A stretch of 64,000 bases of DNA from Algoriella xinjiangensis (GCF_900115015.1 NZ_FOUZ01000002.1:62001-126000); one strand, 5' to 3'; shown: positions 43,498 through 52,457, counted from the first letter of the stretch. Notes: generated by a model from the letters alone, not told the origin. A program made the numbers and translations.

Positions 43498-44342
43498 AAA
43501 GTATATACTAATAAATAATATAAATAGACAAATGGAACGACAAATATAAAACTATCTAGTCGATCTAAAAAACCTCCGTGACCAGGAATTAAATTACTAC
43601 TGTCTTTTACATTAAAAAAACGTTTTAATTTAGATTCTGTTAAATCACCAATTGGTCCTAAGGCTGCAACAATTAGCCCAATTATCATCCAATTACCATG
43701 TAAGTTTTCTCCAAAATATTTCTGAATCAAAAATCCTGTTAAAATTGTAAAAACAATTCCACCAAAAAATCCTTCCCATGTTTTTGCACCCGAAATTTTA
43801 GGTGCTAATTTATGTTTACCAATCAAATTACCTGTTATATAGGCAAAAGAATCGCTTGTCCATAATAATACAAAAATAAAGAAAACTTCGTAATGCATTA
43901 CTTTTTCGCCAAGGTTATAATCAAAACTTGGTAAGGTTAATGCTAAGGCGAATGGCGCAATAATGTAGGTTAAACCTAATGTTGCTTTTCCAAAATCGTT
44001 TAATAATTCGTTTGTCGATTTAAAAATAATGTAAATGCTAAAAACAAATAAAACGGGTATGATGAAATAAAGACTTTTTAAGTAAAAATAATAATGATTA
44101 GAAGTTTCAAAAGCTTCTAAAAATTCTTTTCCGTAATATCCATACACTATCAAAGCTGCTAATAAAGCGCCTAATTGATAGATTTTAGAAGTAAGTTTTG
44201 TGATTTTAAAAAATTCGTACAAACAAAAAAGTCCAAAAACAATCATTAAACTGATTAATCCTTTTGGATGGATTGTTGTTCCTAAAAATATAATAATCGC
44301 GTAGATAAGTCCCGAGAAAGCTCTAACTGCTAAATTTTTCAT
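43494..44342 (-). CDS. cdsA: Phosphatidate cytidylyltransferase
   Basis: A 282-residue inner-membrane enzyme that makes CDP-diacylglycerol from phosphatidate and CTP. About seven to eight transmembrane helices are seen. The family signature near the C-terminus (SDSFAYITGNLIGKHKLA, SGAKTWEGFFGGI, PIGDLTESKLKRFFNVKD, then PGHGGFLDRLDS) includes the acidic metal ligands. It is followed by psd with a 4-bp overlap and preceded by the LUD gene by 2 bp. Together cdsA and psd form the phospholipid branch of the ftsH cluster. Confidence 0.95.
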   Translation of the reverse strand: MKNLAVRAFSGLIYAIIIFLGTTIHPKGLISLMIVFGLFCLYEFFKITKLTSKIYQLGALLAALIVYGYYGKEFLEAFETSNHYYFYLKSLYFIIPVLFVFSIYIIFKSTNELLNDFGKATLGLTYIIAPFALALTLPSFDYNLGEKVMHYEVFFIFVLLWTSDSFAYITGNLIGKHKLAPKISGAKTWEGFFGGIVFTILTGFLIQKYFGENLHGNWMIIGLIVAALGPIGDLTESKLKRFFNVKDSSNLIPGHGGFLDRLDSFIFVVPFVYLYYLLVYTL

Positions 44343-44344
44343 GG

Positions 44345-44950
44345 CTATTCTTCAACCAATAACAAATAAATATTCTTCGCATTCTGTACGTTAGGAAATT
44401 TGTGCATGTTTTTTCCTCGAATCGAAGTAATTTTAGATGGAAGATTGTCTTTTTTTAGTGTTCGTAATTTTTGTAAAGCCGCGCCAACATTTTCAACAAG
44501 TTGAGATGGGCGTGCATAGATAATAAAATTTGTCGGAAAATCGTCTATATTTCTTCCACAAGTTTGATGCGCAGAAAGCATGATACTACCATCAAAAGCA
44601 ATTAAGAATTCGCAATTAAGAAAACTTAATGTGTAACGAGAATCGCTTGGTTTTTCGACAAAAGGCACATCTATAGAAGTTAAGATTTGCTGCAATTGTT
44701 TGTCCAAACAAATTAATTCGGTTACGTTTTCGTATTTTACAATTTCTTTTAGGTTTTGGAAAGCTTCATCATTATTATCACAAAATAAAAAATGTCCTCC
44801 ACCAGCATTAAAATTAGTAGCAAAAATTTCGTCCATAGAAGCATTGTTCTCTGTATAATTTGGATGAAATAAATCAACGTGATTTTCTTCGTCTTTATTA
44901 TCAGAAACTTGATTCGCTTTTTTTAGTAGGTTTTTAATTGCTTTCCACAT
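44345..44950 (-). CDS. LUD-domain (LutC/YkgG-like) protein
   Basis: A 201-residue protein of the LUD superfamily, to which LutC of lactate utilisation belongs. SMDEIFATNFNAGGGHFLFCD, LSFLNCEFLIAFDGSIMLSAHQ and the segment FPTNFIIYARPSQLVENV match the LutC-like domain; SIRGKNMHKFP is near the C-terminus. No lutA or lutB gene is near, and position between ftsH and cdsA is, as I recall, conserved in Flavobacteriia, so a lactate role is doubtful. It has its own unseen promoter, because a strong terminator separates it from ftsH; cdsA follows after 2 bp. Confidence 0.8.
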   Translation of the reverse strand: MWKAIKNLLKKANQVSDNKDEENHVDLFHPNYTENNASMDEIFATNFNAGGGHFLFCDNNDEAFQNLKEIVKYENVTELICLDKQLQQILTSIDVPFVEKPSDSRYTLSFLNCEFLIAFDGSIMLSAHQTCGRNIDDFPTNFIIYARPSQLVENVGAALQKLRTLKKDNLPSKITSIRGKNMHKFPNVQNAKNIYLLLVEE

Positions 44951-45027
44951 GAATTATCATGAATTAATGCGAAATTATTTAATTTCACTCTAAAGGTAAT
45001 AATTTTTGTCAATATAATATGAAGCAA

Positions 45028-45060
45028 AAAAAAAATCGTCCAATTAAGACGATTTTTTTT
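45028..45060 (-). terminator. ftsH terminator
   Basis: A 13-bp stem AAAAAAAATCGTC / GACGATTTTTTTT with a 7-nt loop, between ftsH and the LUD gene. Confidence 0.88.
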
Positions 45061-45078
45061 AACATTTTTGATTATTTT

Positions 45079-47091
45079 TTAAATGTTATTTCCAGATTCT
45101 GGTTGAATAACTTGTTCTGGTCCTGCTGCAATAGCGTCTTCCTCTTGTTGTTCAATTTTATCTAACTCATTTATAAATTCTCTTTTTCCGAAAATTTCTT
45201 CTAAGTCTTCTCTAAAAATAACTTCTTTTTCAATTAATTTTTCAGCTAAGATGTCAAGTTTATCACGATTTGCAAGTAAAATTTCTTTTGCTCTTTCGTA
45301 TTGTGCTTCAATCATTGCCTTAACTTCTTCATCAATTATTTGAGCTGTTTTTTCTGAATATGGTTTACTAAAACCGTATTCATTTTGCCCAGATGAATCG
45401 TAATAAGAAACATTACCAACTTCTTTGTTTAAACCATAGATACTAACCATGGCAGAAGCTTGTTTTGTAACCTTTTCTAAGTCGCTTAACGCACCAGTAG
45501 AGATATTACCCAATACAACTTGCTCTGCAGCACGACCACCCATTGTCATACACATTTCGTCTAACAATTGTTCTGTCGTTGTAATTTGTCTTTCTTCTGG
45601 TAAATACCAAGCCGCACCTAAAGAACGTCCACGTGGAACTATAGTTACTTTAATTAATGGTGCTGCGTGCTCTGTTAACCAACCAATAGTTGCATGACCA
45701 GCTTCGTGATAAGCAATACGTCTTTTTTCTGAAGGTTTGATAACTTTACTTTTCTTTTCTAATCCACCAATAATACGGTCGACAGCGTCTAAGAAATCTT
45801 GTTTTTCTACAACTTCTTTGTTTTTACGTGCTGCGACTAAAGCTGCTTCGTTACAAACATTAGAAATATCTGCACCAGAAAAACCTGGTGTTTGTTTTGC
45901 TAAAAATTCTACTTCAACATCTTCACCTAATTTTAATGGACGTAAATGAACTTGAAAAATTTCTTTACGTTCGTTTAATTCAGGTAAATCAACTTGAATG
46001 ATACGATCAAAACGACCTGGACGCAATAATGCTTTGTCTAAAACGTCTGAACGGTTTGTTGCTCCAATTACGATAACGTTAGATTCCGTTCCGAAACCAT
46101 CCATTTCTGTTAATAATTGGTTTAATGTATTTTCGCGCTCGTCGTTAGAACCTGTAAAGTTAGATTTTCCACGTGCTCTACCAATTGCATCAATCTCATC
46201 AATAAAAATAATTGATGGTGATTTTTCTTTTGCATTTTTGAATAAATCACGAACACGAGATGCACCAACACCTACAAACATTTCGACGAAATCTGAACCT
46301 GATAAAGAGAAAAACGGAACTTTAGCTTCACCAGCAACTGCTTTTGCTAATAAAGTTTTACCAGTACCCGGAGGTCCTACTAATAATGCTCCTTTCGGAA
46401 TTTTACCACCCAATTTTGTGAATTTATCAGGGTTTTTTAAGAATTCGACAATTTCTTCGATTTCTTCTTTTGCTCCTTCTAAACCTGCAACATCTTTGAA
46501 TGTTGTTTTGATGTGATCGTCTCCTTCAAATAATTTCGCTTTAGATTTTCCTACTGAGAAAATTCCGCCGCTTCCACCTGTTGCTCCTCCAGAACCCATT
46601 CTTCTAAATAAAAAGAAATAGATTAAACCAAAGAAAATTAAAGTGATAAAAAGGTTCATAAATAAGCTACTAAATCCGCTTGAAACAACCGTATTTAGTT
46701 TTGCTGTTTTATTTGGACTTTTTTCTACGTTAGCATAAAAATCTTTTTCAAAATTTCCGGCATCAGCTACATTAAATGTAAAATTTGCTGACGGACCACT
46801 AAAGGCCGATAAGCCGTTATCTGATTTTTTAAATTTTTTAAACTCTTCTGTATTTAAAGCTGCGTCTGTCAAAAAAACATTTACTCTACCCGTTTCTTTT
46901 TCTAAATCAGCTTCTTTTACGTAGCCTTTTTCAACATAAGAAAGTAGAGTAGTACGGTCTATATTTTTGGTTGGACCACCCATTCCGCCAATATTATCAG
47001 AAAATAATAAAAAGGCAATCAGCAATAACCCAATAATGGCATAAATCCACGTAGGATTAAACCCCGATGGTTTAAAATTATTTTTTTTCAA
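45079..47091 (-). CDS. ftsH: ATP-dependent zinc metalloprotease FtsH
   Basis: A 670-residue inner-membrane AAA+ protease for quality control of membrane proteins. Transmembrane helices at about 13-30 and 142-162 flank a periplasmic domain. The AAA module has Walker A GPPGTGKT (239-246), Walker B IIFIDEID and the second region of homology (TNRSDVLDKALLRPGRFDR). The zinc site HEAGH is at 462-466. The tail is acidic. It follows rsfS by 24 bp and is in the same operon; a terminator closes it before the LUD gene. Confidence 0.97.
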   Translation of the reverse strand: MKKNNFKPSGFNPTWIYAIIGLLLIAFLLFSDNIGGMGGPTKNIDRTTLLSYVEKGYVKEADLEKETGRVNVFLTDAALNTEEFKKFKKSDNGLSAFSGPSANFTFNVADAGNFEKDFYANVEKSPNKTAKLNTVVSSGFSSLFMNLFITLIFFGLIYFFLFRRMGSGGATGGSGGIFSVGKSKAKLFEGDDHIKTTFKDVAGLEGAKEEIEEIVEFLKNPDKFTKLGGKIPKGALLVGPPGTGKTLLAKAVAGEAKVPFFSLSGSDFVEMFVGVGASRVRDLFKNAKEKSPSIIFIDEIDAIGRARGKSNFTGSNDERENTLNQLLTEMDGFGTESNVIVIGATNRSDVLDKALLRPGRFDRIIQVDLPELNERKEIFQVHLRPLKLGEDVEVEFLAKQTPGFSGADISNVCNEAALVAARKNKEVVEKQDFLDAVDRIIGGLEKKSKVIKPSEKRRIAYHEAGHATIGWLTEHAAPLIKVTIVPRGRSLGAAWYLPEERQITTTEQLLDEMCMTMGGRAAEQVVLGNISTGALSDLEKVTKQASAMVSIYGLNKEVGNVSYYDSSGQNEYGFSKPYSEKTAQIIDEEVKAMIEAQYERAKEILLANRDKLDILAEKLIEKEVIFREDLEEIFGKREFINELDKIEQQEEDAIAAGPEQVIQPESGNNI

Positions 47092-47115
47092 TTTATTTTG
47101 GTTTCAGTTTTACGA

Positions 47116-47484
47116 TTAATATTCCATTTCGATACGAGTTTCAATGGCATCTCCCCATAAGCTTTCGATATCGTAATATTCTCTGGATTCTTTTTGGAAG
47201 ATATGAACAATTACATTTGAGTAGTCCATTAAAATCCATTGATTATTTTGTGAGCCTTCTATATGAAAAGGTCTTTCGCCCATTTCTGTTTTCACAGTTC
47301 TTTCTATAGAACCAGATAAAGAGCTTACTTGTGTGTTCGAGTTTCCTGTACAAACAACAAAGTATTCACAAAAAGCATTTTCAATTTCTCTTAAATCTAA
47401 AATTGTAATCTCTTCTCCTTTAACGTTTGTTATTCCATCAACAATGCTATCTAGCAAGTCTTTTGTATATTGTGTATCTACCAT
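47116..47484 (-). CDS. rsfS: Ribosomal silencing factor RsfS
   Basis: A 122-residue protein of the RsfS/Iojap family, which binds L14 of the 50S subunit and blocks joining of subunits in starvation. The core features are visible: ITILDLREIENAFCEYFVVCTGNSNTQV, then GERPFHIEGSQNNQWILMDYSNVIVHIF and REYYDIESLWGDA. Length fits the family. Divergent from birA and upstream of ftsH, an arrangement common in Bacteroidota. Confidence 0.93.
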   Translation of the reverse strand: MVDTQYTKDLLDSIVDGITNVKGEEITILDLREIENAFCEYFVVCTGNSNTQVSSLSGSIERTVKTEMGERPFHIEGSQNNQWILMDYSNVIVHIFQKESREYYDIESLWGDAIETRIEMEY

Positions 47485-47502
47485 CTTTTATTTTGTAATT
47501 GG

Positions 47503-47510
47503 CAAATTTA
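47503..47510 (-). promoter_or_regulatory. -7 box TAAATTTG for rsfS-ftsH
   Basis: A perfect TAnnTTTG box on the minus strand, 18 bp before rsfS. Confidence 0.55.
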
Positions 47511-47577
47511 GTGAATCCTTACCAAACTATGAACTTTTTAAAATAACTTTAACCACTAGATAAAATTAATTATAAAA

Positions 47578-48291
47578 ATGAACCTGATAAGTTTTGACTC
47601 TTTGCCTAGTACCAACGAATTTCTAATGGAATTGTCCAAAAAAGATGCCAATAGTTGGACTGTCATACATGCGAAAAACCAAACAAAAGGAAAAGGTTAT
47701 GCAGGAAACGAGTGGAAAGTTGTAGATGGAGAAAATTTAACCTTTAGTTTTTTGTTGAAAACAGATTACACTTTTCAACAATTAATTTATTTTAACGAAT
47801 GGATTTCGAACACAATTTGCCTATTTTTAAAACAATTTCACCCAAAAAATAACGTAAAATGGCCAAATGATATTATTTTGAACGATAAAAAGGTTTGCGG
47901 TATTTTAATCGAAAATCATCGTTCTAATCAAATTATGCATTCAATAATCGGGATTGGAATTAACGTTAATCAAACTGATTTTAATCATTTGCCCAAAGCT
48001 TCTTCATTAAAAAATATTACTGACACACAATATGACATCGAAGCAATTTTGACAGATTTGGTTGAGTTGTTTCAGAAAGAATATCATATTTTAGAGCAAA
48101 AGAAATTTGATTTGATTCATGAAACGTATTTAAATAACCTTTTTAGGAAAGATAAAATTTCACAATTTAAATTAGATGGCGTAGAAGTTGCCGGAATAAT
48201 TAGAGATGTAAACGAGGCTGGAAATTTGGTTATCGAAATAGATCATCAAGCAAGAGAATTTAAACATAAAGAAATTGAACTTCTTTTTTAA
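47578..48291 (+). CDS. birA: Biotin--[acetyl-CoA-carboxylase] ligase
   Basis: A 237-residue biotin protein ligase that charges the biotin carrier of acetyl-CoA carboxylase. The ATP/biotin loop is KGKGYAGNEW (37-46), the equivalent of GRGRRG in E. coli. KWPNDIILNDKKVCGIL (94-110) with catalytic Lys105 and GIGINVN complete the site. The N-terminal DNA-binding domain of E. coli BirA is missing, so it acts only as a ligase and not as a repressor. Divergent from rsfS. Confidence 0.95.
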   Translation: MNLISFDSLPSTNEFLMELSKKDANSWTVIHAKNQTKGKGYAGNEWKVVDGENLTFSFLLKTDYTFQQLIYFNEWISNTICLFLKQFHPKNNVKWPNDIILNDKKVCGILIENHRSNQIMHSIIGIGINVNQTDFNHLPKASSLKNITDTQYDIEAILTDLVELFQKEYHILEQKKFDLIHETYLNNLFRKDKISQFKLDGVEVAGIIRDVNEAGNLVIEIDHQAREFKHKEIELLF

Positions 48292-48318
48292 TCCTATAGA
48301 ATAAACTATTTTTGTTAG

Positions 48319-48834
48319 ATGAAAGAATTCGTGGTTTTAGTTGATCAAGATGATCAAAAATTAGGATTGATGGAAAAACAACAGGCGCATGTTGCAGGTT
48401 TGTTACATCGTGCATTTTCGGTTTTTGTATTCAATTCTAATGGCGAATTGATGATTCAGCAACGTGCTGCAAGCAAATATCATTCACCAACTTTATGGAC
48501 GAATACGTGTTGTAGCCATCCGCGCGATAACGAAACGTATGATCAAGCTGCGCACCGACGTTTGAAAGAAGAAATGGGATTTGATTGCGATTTAGAGTTT
48601 AAATTTAGTTTTATTTACAAAGCGCATTTAGACAATAATTTAACCGAACACGAATTGGATCATGTTTTTATCGGAACGTATAATGACGAACCAAAACTAA
48701 ATCCAGAAGAAGTAATGGCATATCGTTGGGTTGATTTGATGGATTTGAAAAAAGATATCGAAAAAAATCCTCAAAATTATACGGCTTGGTTCAAAATTAT
48801 TTTTGAACATTACGTATCTTATATCGAAGCCTAA
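48319..48834 (+). CDS. idi: Isopentenyl-diphosphate delta-isomerase, type 1
   Basis: A 171-residue Nudix-fold enzyme that interconverts isopentenyl and dimethylallyl diphosphate for isoprenoid synthesis. The catalytic Cys65 is in TNTCCSHPRDNE, the catalytic Glu112 in TEHELDHVF, the metal-binding His67 next to it. RRLKEEMGFD is the degenerate Nudix box. Length fits the type 1 bacterial enzymes. It begins 28 bp after birA and precedes queD by 12 bp; all are on one strand, perhaps one transcript. Confidence 0.95.
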   Translation: MKEFVVLVDQDDQKLGLMEKQQAHVAGLLHRAFSVFVFNSNGELMIQQRAASKYHSPTLWTNTCCSHPRDNETYDQAAHRRLKEEMGFDCDLEFKFSFIYKAHLDNNLTEHELDHVFIGTYNDEPKLNPEEVMAYRWVDLMDLKKDIEKNPQNYTAWFKIIFEHYVSYIEA

Positions 48835-48846
48835 AAAATAATACAG

Positions 48847-49257
48847 ATGAAAGTAACTGTAAACAGAAAAGCTCATTTTAATGCTGCGCATCGCTTATTT
48901 AACCAAAATTGGAGCGATGAAAAGAATTTCGAAGTTTTCGGAAAATGTTCTTATCCACATTTTCATGGCCATAATTACGAAATTATTGTAAGTGTAAAAG
49001 GAGAAGTTGATCCCGAAACTGGTTTTGTGATGAATTTGGACGAATTACGTCAGATAATTGAAGTAGAAGTGGAGGATTATTTGGATCATAAAAATCTAAA
49101 TATAGACATCGAAGAATTTAAAAATACAAATCCAACAGCAGAAAATATTGTGATTTTAATTTGGAATAAAATTAGAGCAAAATTAAATGCTGATTTAGAA
49201 CTTAAAGTAACATTATACGAAACACCACGTAATTTTGTAGAATACGACGGCGAATGA
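48847..49257 (+). CDS. queD: 6-carboxytetrahydropterin synthase (QueD/PTPS family)
   Basis: A 136-residue zinc enzyme of the PTPS fold that converts dihydroneopterin triphosphate to 6-carboxytetrahydropterin on the queuosine route. Zinc ligands His15 (FNAAHRL), His40 and His42 (HFHGHNY) and the catalytic Cys34 are visible; PTAENIVILIWN and VTLYETPRNFVEYDG with the base Glu follow. No other queuosine gene is in the window, so a pterin role is also possible. It overlaps the peroxiredoxin start by 4 bp. Confidence 0.88.
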   Translation: MKVTVNRKAHFNAAHRLFNQNWSDEKNFEVFGKCSYPHFHGHNYEIIVSVKGEVDPETGFVMNLDELRQIIEVEVEDYLDHKNLNIDIEEFKNTNPTAENIVILIWNKIRAKLNADLELKVTLYETPRNFVEYDGE

Positions 49258-49706
49258 AAATAGGAGAACATTTACCAACTTTTTCGTTGGAAGATAATAA
49301 AGGAAATTGGTTTAACTCGGACGAATATTTGTACAAAAAATACTTTGTACTATTTTTTTACCCGATGGATTTTACACCAACTTGTACCAAAGAAGTGTGC
49401 GAATTTAGAGATTTGAATGCAGATTTTAAGGCTTTAGATACCATAATTGTTGGGATTAATGGACAATCTACATCATCTCACGAAAAATTTTACACGAAAC
49501 ATCAACTTAATTTTCCGTTACTTTCTGATAAAGGCGCAAAATTATCAAAGCGATTAGGAATCAAAAAGAAATTTGGATTGATAACGCCGCGCGAAACATT
49601 TGTGTTTAACAAGCAAGGCATATTAATAGAACATATAGTTTCTAATTTAGCAAACATACATATAGAAAAAGCGATAGAAGCAATAAAAAAAGACCAAGAA
49701 AATTAA
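49254..49706 (+). CDS. bcp: Peroxiredoxin, PrxQ/BCP type
   Basis: A 150-residue thiol peroxidase that reduces hydrogen peroxide and organic peroxides. The active site PMDFTPTCTKEVCEF has peroxidatic Cys44 and the resolving Cys49 five residues later, the BCP pattern. FSLEDNKGNWFNSDEY is the thioredoxin-fold start, and ITPRETFVFNKQGIL is also typical. Its last codons and stop (ending KDQEN) lie in the palindromic terminator shared with the convergent small membrane gene, which ends in the same five residues. Confidence 0.93.
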   Translation: MKIGEHLPTFSLEDNKGNWFNSDEYLYKKYFVLFFYPMDFTPTCTKEVCEFRDLNADFKALDTIIVGINGQSTSSHEKFYTKHQLNFPLLSDKGAKLSKRLGIKKKFGLITPRETFVFNKQGILIEHIVSNLANIHIEKAIEAIKKDQEN

Positions 49707-49722
49707 TTTTCTTGGTCTTTTT
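49687..49722. terminator. Bidirectional terminator encoding KDQEN-stop on both strands
   Basis: A perfect 18-bp-arm palindrome (AAAAGACCAAGAAAATT and its complement), containing the ends of both convergent genes; their stop codons overlap at 49703-49706. Confidence 0.92.
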
Positions 49723-49885
49723 GTTTGTATAAATATTTTCGGATAAGAACTCTATAAATAAAGAAAATCAATGTTCCGATTGCAGAACTTATTAACATAG
49801 ATTGCGTATCGCTTTTATCAAAAAAATATTTTAGAATAAATAAAACGATAAAAAATAAAACCGAATATATAATGTTTTGTTTCAT
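49703..49885 (-). CDS. Small membrane protein, 60 residues
   Basis: A 60-residue protein with two predicted transmembrane helices (about 4-20 and 31-48), separated by a short Asp/Ser loop (FDKSDTQSMLISS) and ending in a basic tail RKYLYKQKDQEN. No family is recognised. It is supported by its ATG start, hydrophobic two-helix pattern and a terminator at its 3' end, but it could be a spurious frame, because the terminator also serves the convergent peroxiredoxin. The C-terminal KDQEN is identical to that of the peroxiredoxin, because the palindrome is read on both strands. Confidence 0.55.
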   Translation of the reverse strand: MKQNIIYSVLFFIVLFILKYFFDKSDTQSMLISSAIGTLIFFIYRVLIRKYLYKQKDQEN

Positions 49886-49968
49886 GAGGTAAAAGTAATT
49901 ATTTATGATAAAAGTACATCAATCAAAAATTTTGTTTTAATAAAATGAATCTTTTAAATGTTTATGTG

Positions 49969-50028
49969 AAGCTGAAATAAATTCAGCTTGACAAAATTCA
50001 GAACGTCATTCTAAACTTGTTTCAGAAT
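49969..50028. repeat. Intergenic imperfect double-hairpin repeat
   Basis: AAGCTGAA / TTCAGCTT (49969-49989, 5-nt loop) is followed by a second imperfect hairpin, with ATTCT (50008-50012) and AGAAT (50024-50028). The segment GTCATTCTAAACTTGTTTCA resembles a dispersed intergenic repeat that I recall from other Flavobacteriia. Copies cannot be counted in this window. Confidence 0.4.
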
Positions 50029-50041
50029 CACATCATATATT

Positions 50042-50716
50042 TTACATTTTCAATTCACCAATTTTAATCAATTTCTCCGAGCTTGCTAATTGATTTGGGT
50101 TTGTACCAGGTTCGTCTTGTGGAACTTTTTTTCCTTTCTTACTGTAAAAATCAACCCAAAAATCATCAATTTTTCCTGTTTCTTGATTTTTAAAATTCAT
50201 CGGAATTAGTTCGAAAACGTTATCATTTCGAAAAGCTCTTTCTACAAAATCCGAACAATATAATTCGTCATCATTCAAAATATATAACCAATTGTACGGT
50301 TTTCCTAACATTGTTTTTGCTTTAGAAATAGCATTTGGAATGGTTTTCTGATAATCATCTTTTAAACGATAAATGACAATTTTATTGTTTTTTTCGGTTT
50401 GAGAAGTATAAAAATGATGAATTTCTTCGCGCTGAGAACCGCCCATTGGCGCCGCATGTAAAACAAAAAAAGAATCGGAGGTTTTTTCAATCAATCCAAC
50501 ATGATCAAAATTTGTTTCTTCAGATAATTTTGTAACCCGATTTATAGCGCCCGATAGTTCTTCGGTTTGGGCACCAACAAATATTAAATCGCCATTTTTG
50601 ATGTTTTTAGTAAGATTATTTTCTTTCTCAGTAATCAATTTAGTTTTCGTACAACTATTCATTGTCAATGTAAATAGAACTAAAAAGATAGGAAATAAAA
50701 TGAATATTTTTTTCAT
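50042..50716 (-). CDS. YiiX/YebB-like NlpC/P60-fold lipoprotein
   Basis: A 224-residue protein with a lipoprotein-like signal (MNSC, Cys22; the -3 position is Met). The papain-like core is of the permuted NlpC/P60 (YiiX) type: GDLIFVG near 42-48, the FDHVGLI His, and YCSDFVERAF with the likely nucleophile Cys. The fold covers amidases and endopeptidases that act on peptidoglycan or lipids, but the substrate is unknown. It diverges from a small membrane-protein gene (50760) with 43 bp between starts. Confidence 0.8.
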   Translation of the reverse strand: MKKIFILFPIFLVLFTLTMNSCTKTKLITEKENNLTKNIKNGDLIFVGAQTEELSGAINRVTKLSEETNFDHVGLIEKTSDSFFVLHAAPMGGSQREEIHHFYTSQTEKNNKIVIYRLKDDYQKTIPNAISKAKTMLGKPYNWLYILNDDELYCSDFVERAFRNDNVFELIPMNFKNQETGKIDDFWVDFYSKKGKKVPQDEPGTNPNQLASSEKLIKIGELKM

Positions 50717-50759
50717 TCGGAATGAATTGTTACTTTTAAACTACGAATTAACCATAAAG

Positions 50760-51122
50760 ATGGATATAAAAAAAGGATTAACCATAGCAATTGTAGTTTT
50801 ATTGATTTTTGTCGGTATATCTATTGTTATTGGGAGTAACAAGGATCGTCGCGTTTTTTTTATTAATGATTTTAGCAAACCGATAGAAAATAGTATTCCA
50901 TCGAAATTAGACAAAGATTATTCGTATCAAATTGTAAAAGTAAAAGGGAAAACCAACGATACAATTCTTATACAACCTTGCGAAGATTGCGCGCCAAAGA
51001 AATTGGTTGGTAAAATTGATGAAAAATTTCAAATCAAATTTCAGAAAGGTAAATCGATCATGCGTTTTGACCCGTATAAAGCGACAGACGGCGATTTGAA
51101 AATTATACATAAAATTAGATAA
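50760..51122 (+). CDS. Single-pass membrane protein of unknown function
   Basis: A 120-residue protein with one N-terminal transmembrane helix (GLTIAIVVLLIFVGISIVIG) and a periplasmic or extracytoplasmic domain of about 90 residues containing a CEDC motif (CxxC). ATG 50760 is chosen because the longer frame (from 50598) runs antisense through the YiiX-like gene. The CEDC pair may be a disulfide or metal site; no family is recognised. Located 77 bp before gcvT. Confidence 0.65.
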   Translation: MDIKKGLTIAIVVLLIFVGISIVIGSNKDRRVFFINDFSKPIENSIPSKLDKDYSYQIVKVKGKTNDTILIQPCEDCAPKKLVGKIDEKFQIKFQKGKSIMRFDPYKATDGDLKIIHKIR

Positions 51123-51158
51123 AATTTTATTGACTAATTTTTCTACGAATTAATTCCT

Positions 51159-51166
51159 TATTTTTG
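51159..51166 (+). promoter_or_regulatory. -7 box TATTTTTG for gcvT
   Basis: A perfect TAnnTTTG box 33 bp before gcvT. A TTG at 51130-51132 is 26 bp upstream, wider than usual. Confidence 0.5.
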
Positions 51167-51199
51167 GGAGAATTATAAACTTATCAAAGCAAACAAACA

Positions 51200-52276
51200 A
51201 TGAAAGTAACTGCATTAAACCAAAAGCACAAAGATTTAGGTGCAAAAATGGTTCCTTTTGCTGGATATGAAATGCCAGTACAATACGCAGGTGTTAACCA
51301 AGAACATTTTGCTGTACGCGAAAAAGTTGGCGTTTTTGATGTGTCTCACATGGGACAATTTTTCTTGAAAGGAGAAAAAGCAACAGATTTATTGCAATAT
51401 TTATTAACAAACGATGTAACTAAAGTCGCAATAGGACAAGCTCAATATAATGCAATGCCAAATGAAAAAGGTGGTATTGTAGATGATTTAATTATTTACA
51501 AAATTGCGGATAACGAATGGATGGCAGTTGTAAATGCATCAAATATTGAAAAAGATTGGAATTGGATGACGAAGCACAATACTTTTGGTGTTGAGATGAC
51601 AAACAAGTCAGACGAAATGTCTTTGTTGGCTATTCAAGGACCAAAAGCAATCGAAGCAATGCAAGCTTTAACAGATATTAATTTAGCAGAAATTCCTTTT
51701 TATCATTTCGAAATAGGAAAATTTGCAGGTTTAGATAATGTTATTATTTCGGCAACAGGCTATACAGGTTCTGGTGGTTTCGAAATTTATTTTGCAAACG
51801 AGCAAGCAAACGAAATTTGGGATAAAGTGATGGAAGCTGGTAAAGCTTTTGAAATTGAGCCTTGTGGTTTAGCATCTCGCGATACTTTACGTTTAGAAAA
51901 AGGTTACTGTTTATATGGTAATGATATTAATGATGAAACAACTCCATTAGAAGCTGGCTTAGGTTGGGTAACTAAATTGGATACAGGATTTATTTCTTCG
52001 GATATTTTAAAGGCTCAAAAAGAGGCTGGAGTAGAAAAGAAATTAGTAGGTTTCAAAATGATTGAAAGAGGAATTCCTCGTCATGATTATAAAGTGGTAG
52101 ACGATTACGAAAATACAATTGGTATTGTAACTTCGGGAACACAATCGCCAATTTTGAAACAAGGTGTTGGTTTAGCTTATGTAAATATTGATTTTGCTAA
52201 AGTTGGAACAAAAATTAGAATTCAGATTCGTGATAAAAATATTTTAGCAGAAGTAGTAAAAACTCCTTTTGTATAA
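51200..52276 (+). CDS. gcvT: Glycine cleavage system T protein (aminomethyltransferase)
   Basis: A 358-residue folate-dependent enzyme that takes the aminomethyl group from the H protein, releasing ammonia and methylene-tetrahydrofolate. [29 protein letters not shown], the catalytic-Asp region [20 protein letters not shown] and [21 protein letters not shown] are all present. gcvH and gcvP are not in the window. Its own terminator (52297-52327) follows, so the gene is monocistronic. Confidence 0.96.
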   Translation: MKVTALNQKHKDLGAKMVPFAGYEMPVQYAGVNQEHFAVREKVGVFDVSHMGQFFLKGEKATDLLQYLLTNDVTKVAIGQAQYNAMPNEKGGIVDDLIIYKIADNEWMAVVNASNIEKDWNWMTKHNTFGVEMTNKSDEMSLLAIQGPKAIEAMQALTDINLAEIPFYHFEIGKFAGLDNVIISATGYTGSGGFEIYFANEQANEIWDKVMEAGKAFEIEPCGLASRDTLRLEKGYCLYGNDINDETTPLEAGLGWVTKLDTGFISSDILKAQKEAGVEKKLVGFKMIERGIPRHDYKVVDDYENTIGIVTSGTQSPILKQGVGLAYVNIDFAKVGTKIRIQIRDKNILAEVVKTPFV

Positions 52277-52296
52277 ATAAAACGATAAATAAATAG

Positions 52297-52327
52297 AAAG
52301 CCATTACAATTGTAATGGCTTTTTTTA
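52297..52327 (+). terminator. gcvT terminator
   Basis: Perfect palindrome AAGCCATTACAAT / ATTGTAATGGCTT core, followed by a T run. Confidence 0.9.
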
Positions 52328-52457
52328 TAGAATCAATTTGTGCGATTAGTATATAAATAATTTGAGCATTTATTATTTAAGAATAAATAAAATTATCTTG
52401 ATAATTCTATGAATCCTATAAAAATGTTAAATATTATTAAAATAATCTTAATAATAT

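Noticed and set aside
45998-46516. 172-codon plus-strand frame opposite ftsH
   Set aside because: Antisense shadow of a conserved AAA+ coding sequence; no signal, domain or promoter of its own.
50598-50759. N-terminal extension of the 120-residue membrane protein
   Set aside because: It runs antisense through the YiiX-like gene and lacks sense; the ATG at 50760 is followed directly by a membrane helix.
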